Assembly: GCA_030539335.1 (NCBI GenBank)
Contig: JAUNSG010000015.1
Span: 1-64,000 of the forward strand
Source: Eubacteriales bacterium
GTDB lineage: Bacteria > Bacillota > Clostridia > Oscillospirales > Butyricicoccaceae
Length of the DNA: 64,000 nucleotides
Direction of reading: 5' to 3'
The notes below the pieces were generated by a model. That model did no database searches and had not been told where the DNA came from. It saw only the letters and a program-made list of their open reading frames with translations. A program made the translations under genes and the position numbers. Each line of letters starts with the position of its first letter. The stretch's first letter is position 1. Shown one piece after another: positions 52,882-60,653 of this stretch.

Positions 52882-52962
52882 GCGTTTGTTGGTTGAAGAT
52901 ACCTGATAATTTGCGTTTTTCAGGGGGGACTTTCCGGGGACGAACGGCTTCCTGCACGATAC

Positions 52963-52991
52963 TTGACGTTTCCCTGGAAATGAGATAGAAT
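52963..52991 (+). promoter_or_regulatory. Promoter of binding-protein gene 4
   Basis: TTGACG (52963-52968), 17 bp and TAGAAT (52986-52991). Confidence 0.68.
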
Positions 52992-53029
52992 TATTGCAGA
53001 TAGCTTGGCCGATTTTAGGAGGAAACGAC

Positions 53030-54133
53030 ATGAAAAGCTGGAAAAGATTGATGGCAATGATGCTGACGGGTATCCTGTGTGCGGGATGCGTGGTTGGCTG
53101 CGGCTCCTCCGAATCAGCGGCAGAGCCTGTGGCGGGATCCGCCTCGGCCTCTGGAAGCAAACAGCCGATCATCACGGTGATGACAAACTCCATGGGCGGA
53201 GAAACACAGCATATGCTGCAGGCCGGTGCCATTTTGCAGGGGCAGGAGCTGGGGTATACCATCAACATCCTCGCACCGAATAATTCCGGCAATAAGCAGA
53301 AGGTAATCAATAACCTTGCGGCAGCGCAGACGTATTCGGATGCCATTGTGTTTATGTCAAATCATAATTCCGTCGAACCGAATATTGACTATTTAAAGGA
53401 TATTGTTCCGGCGCTTTCGGACGCCAGGTCAGCGGGGATCCCGATCGTCATGATGTACTACGACGTGAATGACGATACGCGCTGCGATACATTTGTGGGG
53501 ACCAACAACTATCGTCTGGGACGCGAGTTGGGCAACACAATCGCACAGAATCAGCCGGGCGCCGTTGTGGGCCTGCTGCAGGCGGATACGGGATCGAAAA
53601 CGCACAAGATCCGCGAACAGGGGATTACCGAATCGCTGCGCAAGCGTGGCTGTACTGTGCTGGAGGATGAAGCGGTGGCCAATTGGAACTGGGATACGGC
53701 GGTGACTGTGGCTACTAGCCTGCTGGAAAACCACCCGGAGATGACGACGATTGTGTGCACCTCCGACTCGCTGGCGCAGGCGGTCGCGCAGGCGGTACAG
53801 GTGGCTGCACGAACGGAGGTTTCGGAAGAAAGCGGAGAAACGTTGCCGGATTCCGAATATGAGACGGTTGTGGCGGAGCCGGTACAGATCTATGCGGTGG
53901 GACCCTGCGCAGGCGGCTTAAGTGCAGTTGCCAACGGAACGATCAAGGCAGAGGTTGCCGAGCAGCCGGTTCAAATAGGGCGAGACAGCATCGTTCTGGC
54001 CGATCAGCTTATCCGCGGGCAGACAGTAAAAAAGGTCAACCGCACCCCATATGTACTGGTGACCCAAGACAATGCACAGTCGATGTTGGATCGGATCAAT
54101 GCGGACTTGCTGGCAGCGGGAATCGGCGGATAA
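53030..54133 (+). CDS. Sugar-type substrate-binding lipoprotein 4
   Basis: A 367-aa paralogue of lipoproteins 3 and 5. The signal peptide ends near CAGCVVGC (Cys20 or Cys24). The domain order is the same: ITVMTNSMGGETQHMLQAGAI, SAGIPIVMMYYDVND, FVGTNNYRLGRELG, TIVCTSDSLAQAVAQAV. An insertion near residues 260-285 (EVSEESGETLPDSEYETV) is not seen in paralogues 3 and 5. In place of APNDP it has FMSNHNSVEPN, so the ligand probably differs. TAGGAGGA site before the ATG. Confidence 0.85.
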   Translation: MKSWKRLMAMMLTGILCAGCVVGCGSSESAAEPVAGSASASGSKQPIITVMTNSMGGETQHMLQAGAILQGQELGYTINILAPNNSGNKQKVINNLAAAQTYSDAIVFMSNHNSVEPNIDYLKDIVPALSDARSAGIPIVMMYYDVNDDTRCDTFVGTNNYRLGRELGNTIAQNQPGAVVGLLQADTGSKTHKIREQGITESLRKRGCTVLEDEAVANWNWDTAVTVATSLLENHPEMTTIVCTSDSLAQAVAQAVQVAARTEVSEESGETLPDSEYETVVAEPVQIYAVGPCAGGLSAVANGTIKAEVAEQPVQIGRDSIVLADQLIRGQTVKKVNRTPYVLVTQDNAQSMLDRINADLLAAGIGG

Positions 54134-54147
54134 AACGAAAAAGAGGA

Positions 54148-54172
54148 CCGGCGTATTCTGCGCCGGTTTTTC
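54148..54172 (+). terminator. Terminator of binding-protein gene 4
   Basis: Stem CCGGCG/CGCCGG (54148-54153 with 54161-54166), then TTTTTC. It splits gene 4 from gene 5. Confidence 0.75.
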
Positions 54173-54216
54173 TATATAGTAGGAAAGAGTGGACAGAAGC
54201 AGGGAGAATTTGCGGT

Positions 54217-55239
54217 ATGGCAGGGAAAAGACGAACAATAGCGATGCTTCTGGCGGGAATCTGGACCGTCGGTTTGGCGGCTGGCTGTGACGGCATTGGT
54301 GCACAATCGGCAGCACCGATGCGCAATGCCGGTTCCTACACCGAGAACGGAAAGCCGGTGGTTACCGTCATCACAAAGGCCATGGAGTCGAACTATTGGA
54401 ACATGGTGCAGGCCGGTGCGATTCTGGAAGGGGAAGCGCTTGGCTATACAATTCATATCATAGGGCCGAACAGCGAAGAGAATGTGCAGGCGGAAATGGA
54501 CCAGATTGTTGCGGCACAGGAGGACTCTGCGGCGATGGTGATCGCACCGAACGATCCGAATATTTTGGTTTCCACCATTGCCGATGCGCACTCGGCGGGA
54601 ATTCCAATTGTCATCATTGATTCCAATCTGACGGATGAAACGGCGTACGATGCGTTTGCCGGAACCAACAATTATGAGGCCGGGAAGGCGCTCGGAGAGT
54701 TTGTCGGAACACATCAGTCGGACGCGGTTGTGGCGGTTATCACCGGAGCGGCAGAGTCCAAAACGCATAAGGATCGAGCGGATGGGATTATTGAAGGCGT
54801 GGAATCCAATGGCGGTATGGTACTGGACAAGCTGGCGGCGGATTCGGACCGCTCCAAGGCCATTGCCGCGGCACAGAGCCTGCTGGATCTCTATCCGGAG
54901 CTGACGGCGATCATTGCGACTTCCGATGATATGGCGCTTGGCGCATATGAGGTGGTCGCCTCCGTGGGGAAGGCCGATGCCGTTCGGGTCTATGGCTTTG
55001 ATGCGTCTGTCGATGGCCTGCGGTCGATTATCCGCGGGGAGCTGACGGCAGCTGCGGCACAGTACCCGATACAGATGGGACGGGATGGCGTTGCCCTCGC
55101 CGACCGGATCCTGCGCGGGGAAGCGGTGGAAAAGAACAACGAGACGCCGTTTGCGATGGTTTCGAAGGAAAATGCAGAGGATTTCCTGGAAAGCCTCCGC
55201 ACAGATTTGGAAGAGGCCGGCATGAAGCTGGATTTCTAG
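54217..55239 (+). CDS. Sugar-type substrate-binding lipoprotein 5
   Basis: A 340-aa lipoprotein (box GLAAGC, Cys24), closest to paralogue 3: it shares VITKAMESNYWNMVQAGAI, VIAPNDPNILVSTIADAHSAG, FAGTNNYEAG and IIATSDDMALGAYEVV. Codon use is ordinary, unlike paralogue 3. It starts only 83 bp after gene 4 and probably has a weak promoter of its own or depends on read-through. GCAGGGAG lies upstream of the ATG. Confidence 0.87.
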   Translation: MAGKRRTIAMLLAGIWTVGLAAGCDGIGAQSAAPMRNAGSYTENGKPVVTVITKAMESNYWNMVQAGAILEGEALGYTIHIIGPNSEENVQAEMDQIVAAQEDSAAMVIAPNDPNILVSTIADAHSAGIPIVIIDSNLTDETAYDAFAGTNNYEAGKALGEFVGTHQSDAVVAVITGAAESKTHKDRADGIIEGVESNGGMVLDKLAADSDRSKAIAAAQSLLDLYPELTAIIATSDDMALGAYEVVASVGKADAVRVYGFDASVDGLRSIIRGELTAAAAQYPIQMGRDGVALADRILRGEAVEKNNETPFAMVSKENAEDFLESLRTDLEEAGMKLDF

Positions 55240-55389
55240 CATGAGCCTTCGGACCCGTGCGTCCGGAGGACCAGAAAGGCATACCATAAGGGGACGAGAG
55301 AACCGTAGGGCGAAATTAACAGTTATAAAGCAAAATACGGCATTTGCTTGTAGGATAGTGAAAAATTTAAGAAATAATGTAAATTGTTA

Positions 55390-55418
55390 TTGAAAATGCA
55401 CGCGGAATTGGCTACAAT
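55390..55418 (+). promoter_or_regulatory. Promoter of the candidate ncRNA
   Basis: TTGAAA (55390-55395), 17 bp and TACAAT (55413-55418). No coding frame with a ribosome site follows for 370 bp. Confidence 0.68.
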
Positions 55419-55424
55419 AAAACC

Positions 55425-55669
55425 AGTAAAGACTGGATAAAGTATGTATTTTGGTCAGAAGAGAGCCTCTGTGTTCTTGGAGACCAGGAAAAAGAAACGA
55501 TGACGCCGCGCGGGATGGACGCTCCATTTTGTGCCGGGCACAGACATAATATTGCAAAATCCCTGCTGACTCACACCGGCAGGATTTTGAAGAGTTATCC
55601 TCATACAAAACTCTCTCACTATTTAACTCTTGGGACAGCACAGGGCAACCTGTGCTGTTTCACTTTTTC
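55425..55669 (+). ncRNA. Candidate structured non-coding RNA (about 245 nt)
   Basis: An ORF-free unit bounded by a promoter and a strong terminator (ACAGCACAGG/CCTGTGCTGT, 55635-55644 with 55649-55658, then T-rich). Inner stems are GGTC/GACC, TGTGCC/GGCACA, AAAATCCCTGC/GCAGGATTTT (about 55557-55592) and AAGAGTT pairing with either of two AACTCT segments, which suggests alternative folds. The next gene has its own promoter, so this is not simply its leader. No known RNA family is recognised; 6S RNA was considered but the closing stem does not fit well. Confidence 0.5.
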
Positions 55670-55721
55670 GGGAAACTGGATTTTCAATAGTGGAGGGAGC
55701 CCCTGTTTTGCCGTCTTTCGG

Positions 55722-55750
55722 TGGACTTTTTCTGCCGATTTCGATACAAT
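55722..55750 (+). promoter_or_regulatory. Promoter of the small lipoprotein gene
   Basis: TGGACT (55722-55727), 17 bp and TACAAT (55745-55750). Confidence 0.6.
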
Positions 55751-55795
55751 AGGAGATAACAACCGCAGAGATATTCTTTAGGAGGAAGTAGAAGA

Positions 55796-56197
55796 ATGAA
55801 GAAACGAATTGCCCTGGCCTTATTGGCAGTGCTGATGCTGACCGTACTGTGTGCGTGTGTACAGACACCGGCGAGTACCGTCTCACAGGAGGATTTGGGG
55901 CCGGAGCCGGAGAACATTACGGAGGAGACCATACTCGGCCGCTGGTATTTCAAGGGCATTGAGACGGAATATATCGATTTCTATGAGGATGGCACCTATG
56001 AAACCAACAACGATGGAAAAGAAGGCGGAGGTACCTATACCCTGAGCAAAGACTGCAAGACGATCCATCTGGTGGAAGGGGATGTCGATGACGATATCAG
56101 CATCCAGTATGGGGAAGACTGCATGAATTTTGTCTGGCAGGATTATAGCTCCGAGCAGTACTTTACTCGGAAGACGACGGAGGAAATGGAGCAATAA
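55796..56197 (+). CDS. Small lipoprotein with lipocalin-like domain
   Basis: A 133-aa protein with a lipoprotein signal peptide (MKKRIALALLAVLMLTVLCAC, Cys21) and a beta-strand-rich domain starting ILGRWYFKGIETEYIDFYEDGTYE, the usual opening of small bacterial lipocalin-like domains. The tail is acidic. AGGAGGAAG site. Function unknown; probably outer-face membrane anchored. Confidence 0.75.
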   Translation: MKKRIALALLAVLMLTVLCACVQTPASTVSQEDLGPEPENITEETILGRWYFKGIETEYIDFYEDGTYETNNDGKEGGGTYTLSKDCKTIHLVEGDVDDDISIQYGEDCMNFVWQDYSSEQYFTRKTTEEMEQ

Positions 56198-56226
56198 GCG
56201 GACACCAGACCATGGCGGGAGGGGAT

Positions 56227-56255
56227 TTGACTTTCCTCCCGGTGCTTGTTACAAT
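56227..56255 (+). promoter_or_regulatory. tyrA promoter
   Basis: TTGACT (56227-56232), 17 bp and TACAAT (56250-56255). Confidence 0.75.
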
Positions 56256-56291
56256 AACAAGGGGAGTATGGAAGAATGGGAAGTGATATCG

Positions 56292-57128
56292 ATGGCAAAA
56301 ACCATAGCGATTGTCGGGCTGGGTTTGATTGGCGGCTCGTTTGCGAAGGCTTTTAAGAAAAATACCGACTGTGTCCTCCTCGGCTTTAACCGCACGCGTG
56401 CGACAGCGGAGCAGGCGCTTGCCGATGGGGTGATTGATCAGATCGGAGAGCCGGAGGATCTGAGAAAAGCGGATGTAATCCTGCTGTCGCTGTATCCGAA
56501 GGCATCGGCGGATTTTGTGGAACAAAATCTGAAATACATACGTCCGGGCTGTATTATCACGGACGACTGCGGCATCAAAACCTATTTGGCCGAACGTCTT
56601 GTGCCGTTGTGCCGGGAACATGGCTTTCATTATGTCGGCGGACATCCGATGGCGGGACGGGAGGTGTCCGGTTATCGGGCCTCCACGGCGGATTTGTATC
56701 AGGGAGCGAGTATGCTGCTCGTTCCAACTGAGACTTCACCACACGATGTGGTGGAGGAGGTTAAGGCGTTGTTCCAGCAGCTTGGATTCCGTCAGCTGAT
56801 TGTCACAACGCCGGAGCATCACGACCGCATGATTGCCTATACCTCACAGCTCTGTCACATTATTTCCAGCGCGTATGTCAAGAGCCGCGCGGAATCCGAG
56901 CACAAGGGCTATTCCGGCGGAAGCTATCGCGATCTGACCCGTGTCGCCTATCTGAACGAGACGATGTGGACCGAGCTGTTTTTGGAAAATGCAGCGGCGC
57001 TGGTGCCGGAGATCGATGAGGTCATCGAGCATTTGCAGGAGTACCGCGACACCATTGCTGCGGGGGATGAGGAAACCCTGTTCCGGCTGCTCAAGGAAGG
57101 GCGCGAGCGCAAGGAACAGTTTGGCTGA
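56292..57128 (+). CDS. tyrA: Prephenate dehydrogenase
   Basis: Oxidatively decarboxylates prephenate to 4-hydroxyphenylpyruvate in tyrosine synthesis, with NAD(P)+. The 278-aa protein has the Rossmann motif IAIVGLGLIGGSFAKAF (about 5-21), the substrate loop GGHPMAGREVSGY (about 116-128) and the C-terminal helical dimer domain. No ACT domain, so feedback control by a fused regulator is not expected. ATG 56292 with GGGAAGTG; the upstream ATG 56268 lies almost at the predicted transcript start. It stands alone rather than in an aromatic operon. Confidence 0.92.
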   Translation: MAKTIAIVGLGLIGGSFAKAFKKNTDCVLLGFNRTRATAEQALADGVIDQIGEPEDLRKADVILLSLYPKASADFVEQNLKYIRPGCIITDDCGIKTYLAERLVPLCREHGFHYVGGHPMAGREVSGYRASTADLYQGASMLLVPTETSPHDVVEEVKALFQQLGFRQLIVTTPEHHDRMIAYTSQLCHIISSAYVKSRAESEHKGYSGGSYRDLTRVAYLNETMWTELFLENAAALVPEIDEVIEHLQEYRDTIAAGDEETLFRLLKEGRERKEQFG

Positions 57129-57151
57129 CCAATCGGACAACGAAAAAAAGA

Positions 57152-57199
57152 AACCACACAGGCTGCGGCTGAGATCGGTCGCATCTGTGTGGTTTTTTT
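57152..57199 (+). terminator. tyrA terminator
   Basis: Stem AACCACACAG/CTGTGTGGTT (57152-57161 with 57185-57194) and a T-run. Confidence 0.85.
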
Positions 57200-57202
57200 G
57201 CG

Positions 57203-57559
57203 TTATGCGGAATGGGAGGGCGGGACCCATCCCGGCAGTTCGACCGGGTAGGGGGCATCCGGAAAGATGACGGGCTCCTCTGCGATGTCTCCGGGGGACG
57301 CGAACTCGTAGCCCAGCGCCCGGCGCATCCGTTCTTTCGCCCAGAGCAGGTGCCGGGAGACGCTGGAGGTGGAAAGTCCCAGCTCACGCGCGATTTCGAC
57401 CTGCGGCATTCCCTCGAGATAGTTGAGCACGAAGACCTGATATTGGCGCGGCGTGAGCGTTTCGGCCATGCACTGCAAGAGCTGGCGTCGGAGCACCATA
57501 GCCGGATCGGCTGAACTTTTTCCGCTTGGGCTTTTTTGTGGTGTGTGGTTGTTTGACAT
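57203..57559 (-). CDS. Sigma region 4-like helix-turn-helix protein
   Basis: A 118-aa protein with a sigma-70 region 4-type motif (LTPRQYQVFVLNYLEGMPQV, EIARELGLSTSSVSRHLLWA, about 42-85). Lacking region 2, it cannot act as a complete sigma factor and is more like phage or ICE late-gene regulators. GAGGAGGGAGG precedes ATG 57559. It overlaps the neighbouring coiled-coil gene by about 175 bases in another frame. Divergent from the ImmR/ImmA-like pair. Confidence 0.72.
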   Translation of the reverse strand: MSNNHTPQKSPSGKSSADPAMVLRRQLLQCMAETLTPRQYQVFVLNYLEGMPQVEIARELGLSTSSVSRHLLWAKERMRRALGYEFASPGDIAEEPVIFPDAPYPVELPGWVPPSHSA

Positions 57560-57785
57560 AGGCAGTGCCTCCCTCCTCTGGTTTGTCGTAGTAATGCTGC
57601 ATTTCAAACGCGAGCTGCCGTCCCTCCCCGGCCATGGTGTATAATTTCTGAATCCGCCTGCGCAGCCGCAGCCGCTCCTCACACGAGACCGTGTGGCGCT
57701 CCTGCACCTGCAGCTCGGCGATCCGCTGCTCGATGACCGCAACATTTTCTAAATATTCCTGCGCCATATCCTCCAAGGATTTCAT
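57384..57785 (-). CDS. Coiled-coil protein overlapping the sigma-like gene
   Basis: A 133-aa frame starting MKSLEDMAQEYLENVAVIEQ with GGGAGGGG. Residues 1-80 are a charged coiled coil (RIAELQVQERHTVSCEERLRLRRRIQKL). The last about 55 residues lie inside the sigma-like gene, in another frame, and look low-complexity. In phage regulators of this type (DUF1492/ArpU-like) a coiled coil and a region 4 motif are often one protein, so the two frames may be a split or frameshift-joined version of one. Where this protein really ends is uncertain. Confidence 0.5.
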   Translation of the reverse strand: MKSLEDMAQEYLENVAVIEQRIAELQVQERHTVSCEERLRLRRRIQKLYTMAGEGRQLAFEMQHYYDKPEEGGTAYVKQPHTTKKPKRKKFSRSGYGAPTPALAVHGRNAHAAPISGLRAQLSRGNAAGRNRA

Positions 57786-57942
57786 TTCAGCCCCTCCCTT
57801 CGGTTCGTTTTCTAATTTCGAACATTTGTTCCTATAATTATCATAATATAGCACAGAACGTGTGATGTCAAGCGAATTAGCACTTGATTTTACACGAATT
57901 GTGTGATATAATATTGGGAAAAAGAGGAAAGGTTGTGTCGGA

Positions 57943-58326
57943 ATGATGACAGGGGAGCGGATTCGCAAGCTGCGAAAGGACGCCGGGCTGCGGCAGTCCG
58001 AGCTTGCGGCACAGATCGGTGTTTCCACCAGTGCCGTAGGCATGTATGAAAACAACCGGCGGGTGCCGCCGCGGGAGATCCTGCTGCGGCTGTGTGATGT
58101 GTTCCACGTCACGACGGATTACCTGCTCGATGGCCGGACCCCGGCCAGCTCCTCCAATCTGGAGGAGGAGCTGGAGGCGCTCAAGCACAGGCTGCTGGGA
58201 CAGGAAAGCCTGCTGTTCCACGGGAAGCCGGTCAGTCCGGCCGATTTGGAGAAGGTCTTTGATGCCGCGCGGCTGGGCGCGGAATTGATCCTTTCGGAAG
58301 AGGGGAAAAATGATGAACGCGGTTGA
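57943..58326 (+). CDS. XRE repressor, ImmR-like
   Basis: A 127-aa protein with an N-terminal helix-turn-helix (about 5-62: RIRKLRKDAGLRQSELAAQI, GVSTSAVGMYENNRRVP) and a C-terminal helical dimer region. It is coupled to an ImmA/IrrE-type peptidase gene by a 17-base overlap, the pairing known from ICEBs1 (ImmR/ImmA) and many prophages, where the peptidase cleaves the repressor after damage. AGGAAAGG upstream. ATG 57943 and 57946 are tandem. Confidence 0.83.
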   Translation: MMTGERIRKLRKDAGLRQSELAAQIGVSTSAVGMYENNRRVPPREILLRLCDVFHVTTDYLLDGRTPASSSNLEEELEALKHRLLGQESLLFHGKPVSPADLEKVFDAARLGAELILSEEGKNDERG

Positions 58327-58732
58327 AACAGCGCGGATGCTGGTTCGCCGATGGAATACCAAGGATCCGTTTGTGCTGTGTGACTGTCTGGGTATCCGGG
58401 TGCTGCTGGTGGAGCTGTCGGAGAATGTCCGCGGCTTTTATCTCACACTGCACGGCTACCCGCTGATCTATATCAATGAGGATGCGTCGCCGGAGGAGCG
58501 GGTGGAAATCTGCGGACATGAGCTGGGTCATGCAGTGCTGCATTCCTCCATGAATGCGCTGTTTCTGGAGAGTGTCGGACAGTTTAACCAGGGGCGTTTG
58601 GAGCGCGAGGCGGATCTTTTCTGTGCCGAACTGCTGGTGCCGCCGCCGGAGGAAGGGGAGTCTGCCAAAGCACTCGCCTGCCGCTCGGGCGTGACCGAGC
58701 GTTTGGTTCGGCTGAAATACGGGATGGAATAA
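58310..58732 (+). CDS. ImmA/IrrE-family metallo-endopeptidase
   Basis: A 140-aa zinc protease with the HExxH motif CGHELGHAVLH (His70, Glu71, His74) and a downstream READLFCAELLVP that supplies the third ligand. It probably cleaves the adjacent repressor. The site GAGGGGAAAA is at the end of the repressor gene. No integrase, excisionase or other element genes are in the window, so this is either a remnant or a resident regulatory pair. Confidence 0.87.
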   Translation: MMNAVETARMLVRRWNTKDPFVLCDCLGIRVLLVELSENVRGFYLTLHGYPLIYINEDASPEERVEICGHELGHAVLHSSMNALFLESVGQFNQGRLEREADLFCAELLVPPPEEGESAKALACRSGVTERLVRLKYGME

Positions 58733-58777
58733 GGCAAAGAAATGCCGCGATGACGGAGAGAAAGCGAGTGAGGAACC

Positions 58778-59647
58778 ATGCACCGTTATCTTGCACTGCA
58801 AAAGATTGTAGAGCACCGGAGCTTCACCAAAGCCGCTGCAGATTTGGGGTATACCCAGTCCTCGATCAGCCAGATGATCGCCTCATTGGAGCAAGAGCTG
58901 TCCATGAAGCTGCTCATCCGCTCCCGCACCGGGATCACACTGACGCTCGAAGGGGAAGAGCTATATCCATTTGTCGAACGGACGATTTTGCAGTACCGGG
59001 CGATGCAGGAGAAGGCGAACGAAATCAAAGGACTGGAAACCGGGATCATCCGGGTCGGCACGATCTCCAGCATTACCTGTCACTGGATGCCGCAGCTCAT
59101 CCGTGGCTTTCAGGAGCAATACCCCAACGTACAGTTCCTGTTCCATCAGGGGGATTACAGCTCCATTCAAGAGTGGATCAAAACCGGCGCGGTGGATTTC
59201 GGCTTTGTCACCCCGCCTGCTGTGACCGATATGGAAACCAGCGTCATCAAGGACGGGGAGATGCTGGCGGTTCTCCCAAAACATCATCCGCTCGCGTCGC
59301 GCCGCGCCATCCGGCTGGAGGAGATTGCGGAGGAACCATATATCCTGATGGAGGAAGGGCATTACAGTGAGCCGCTCAATGCCTTTCATGCCGCGGGGCT
59401 GGAACCGAAAATCAAGTATACCATTCACGATGACTACGCCATCATGACGATGGTGGAGGCGGGCTTGGGCGTCAGCATTTTGGCGGAATTGATGGTGCGC
59501 CGGACCAATTATGAGATTGTCTGTCTGCCGATCGACCCGCCGATTTACCGCACCCTTGCCATTGGCTATAAGGACAGGCGGAGCCTGCCGATTGCGAGCA
59601 AGTACTTTATCGGTTATCTGCAAGATCATGTGGCGGAATTGCCCTGA
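58778..59647 (+). CDS. LysR-family transcriptional regulator
   Basis: A 289-aa LysR protein with an N-terminal winged helix (about 1-60: LALQKIVEHRSFTKAAADLGYTQS, SISQMIASLE) and a periplasmic-binding-like effector domain (about 88-289). Usually a tetrameric activator of nearby or divergent genes; no divergent gene is here. GTGAGGAACC before ATG 58778. Target unknown. Confidence 0.93.
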   Translation: MHRYLALQKIVEHRSFTKAAADLGYTQSSISQMIASLEQELSMKLLIRSRTGITLTLEGEELYPFVERTILQYRAMQEKANEIKGLETGIIRVGTISSITCHWMPQLIRGFQEQYPNVQFLFHQGDYSSIQEWIKTGAVDFGFVTPPAVTDMETSVIKDGEMLAVLPKHHPLASRRAIRLEEIAEEPYILMEEGHYSEPLNAFHAAGLEPKIKYTIHDDYAIMTMVEAGLGVSILAELMVRRTNYEIVCLPIDPPIYRTLAIGYKDRRSLPIASKYFIGYLQDHVAELP

Positions 59648-59707
59648 ATATGAACAGAAGAACAAAACGGCCATTGGTTCTCCATGGAACCGGCGGCCGC
59701 AGTCAAT

Positions 59708-59752
59708 AGCGCCCCGAAATCCTGGGATTTCGGGGCGCTTCGATTATTTTTT
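59708..59752 (+). terminator. Terminator between the LysR and MmcQ/YjbR genes
   Basis: Perfect 15-bp stem (59708-59722 with 59725-59739), then TTCGATTATTTTTTC. It separates the two convergent genes. Confidence 0.85.
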
Positions 59753-60414
59753 CTTTGCCAGTTCATAGCTTTCCTCGATGCGGCGGAACAATTCGTCCTT
59801 CGTAACCGAACCGTTTAGACAGATGGTATACCAATGCTTTTTGTTCATGTGATATCCGGGGAAAAAGGTTTATGGTCGATGGTCTGCTCCAGTTGTTCCG
59901 GGGAAATACGCAAGTCAAGGATTTCCAGACGGTCCTCGCCTTCCAGGCCAAGCTTGCTTTTGGCGACAGTCAGAATGGCTGCATACCATTTTCGATTGTC
60001 CTTCCGACGATAAACCGCATTATTGGGGAATTTTTGCCATAAAAATTCCAAAGAATCGCCGTATTTATCAGAGACGTATTGTATGATTGCCTGTGCGTCG
60101 GCGCTGTGAAAGACATCGCTGACAAAGCATTGGTCGCGCAGGTCGGCCAGCACGTTTTCGTGGGCCGAGCGGACCTTCCCGACAAATTCCCCTTGGGCAT
60201 TGCCGACGTGATGAAGAATGTATTCACATTCGTTTTCCAGATCGAACAGTTCCGTCTGTACCTCTGTGTCGGTGACGACGACCGTCATCCGGAATTGTCC
60301 ATCCAGCAGCTCTGTCTGGTAGCGGTAGCCATGATCGGTTTGAGAAAATCCGTATTGCAGCAGCTTTTGGTCATCTGGTTTGCTGCGCAGAAAGTATTGT
60401 GATTGGTCTCTCAT
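59744..60414 (-). pseudogene. Frameshifted MmcQ/YjbR-family protein
   Basis: The main frame (60414 to 59845) encodes 189 aa and stops after IDHKPFSPDIT. The usual end of MmcQ/YjbR proteins (FPGYHMNKKHWYTICLNGSV, then ELFRRIEESYELAKK) continues in another frame down to a TAA at 59744-59746. One more A in the A5 run at 59862-59866 (T5 on the coding strand) would restore the frame (KPFFPGYHMNKKHW). Residues about 90-189 are the YjbR-like domain; 1-85 are an extra beta-rich region. Either a true inactivating deletion or a sequencing error. AGCAGATTATG gives a weak ribosome site. Confidence 0.8.
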
Positions 60415-60422
60415 AATCTGCT

Positions 60423-60617
60423 TTAATAGATCACATCCGACTTACTCGGCATGCAGATCGCCGCACCGATATACAGCACCAGGCCGATGCCGGAGCACAG
60501 GATGGCGGCCAGTGTCAGCAGACGGATAATCGTCACATCAACATTGAGGTATTCGGACAGTCCGCCGCATACGCCGCAGACCATTTTTCCTTCCTCGACA
60601 CGATATAATCTTTTCAT
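60423..60617 (-). CDS. PspC-domain membrane protein
   Basis: A 64-aa protein: KRLYRVEEGKMVCGVCGGLSEYLNVDVTIIRLL then one or two membrane segments (about 33-56). PspC proteins sense or buffer envelope stress. GGAGGAATGACTT ribosome region upstream. It lies just after the DUF4097 gene of the PadR operon, on the same strand, and may be part of the same envelope-stress group. Confidence 0.88.
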   Translation of the reverse strand: MKRLYRVEEGKMVCGVCGGLSEYLNVDVTIIRLLTLAAILCSGIGLVLYIGAAICMPSKSDVIY

Positions 60618-60653
60618 AAGTCATTCCTCCTGATTTGATTTTTTGGCAGAATG

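Noticed and set aside
55425..55669. 6S RNA
   Set aside because: Size is near, but the 5' and 3' ends do not form the long closing stem with a central bubble; left as an unclassified candidate RNA.
57490..57560. Programmed -1 frameshift at A AAA AAG joining the coiled-coil and sigma-like frames
   Set aside because: The slippery-looking heptamer is present, but the sigma-like frame is +1, not -1, relative to the upstream frame.
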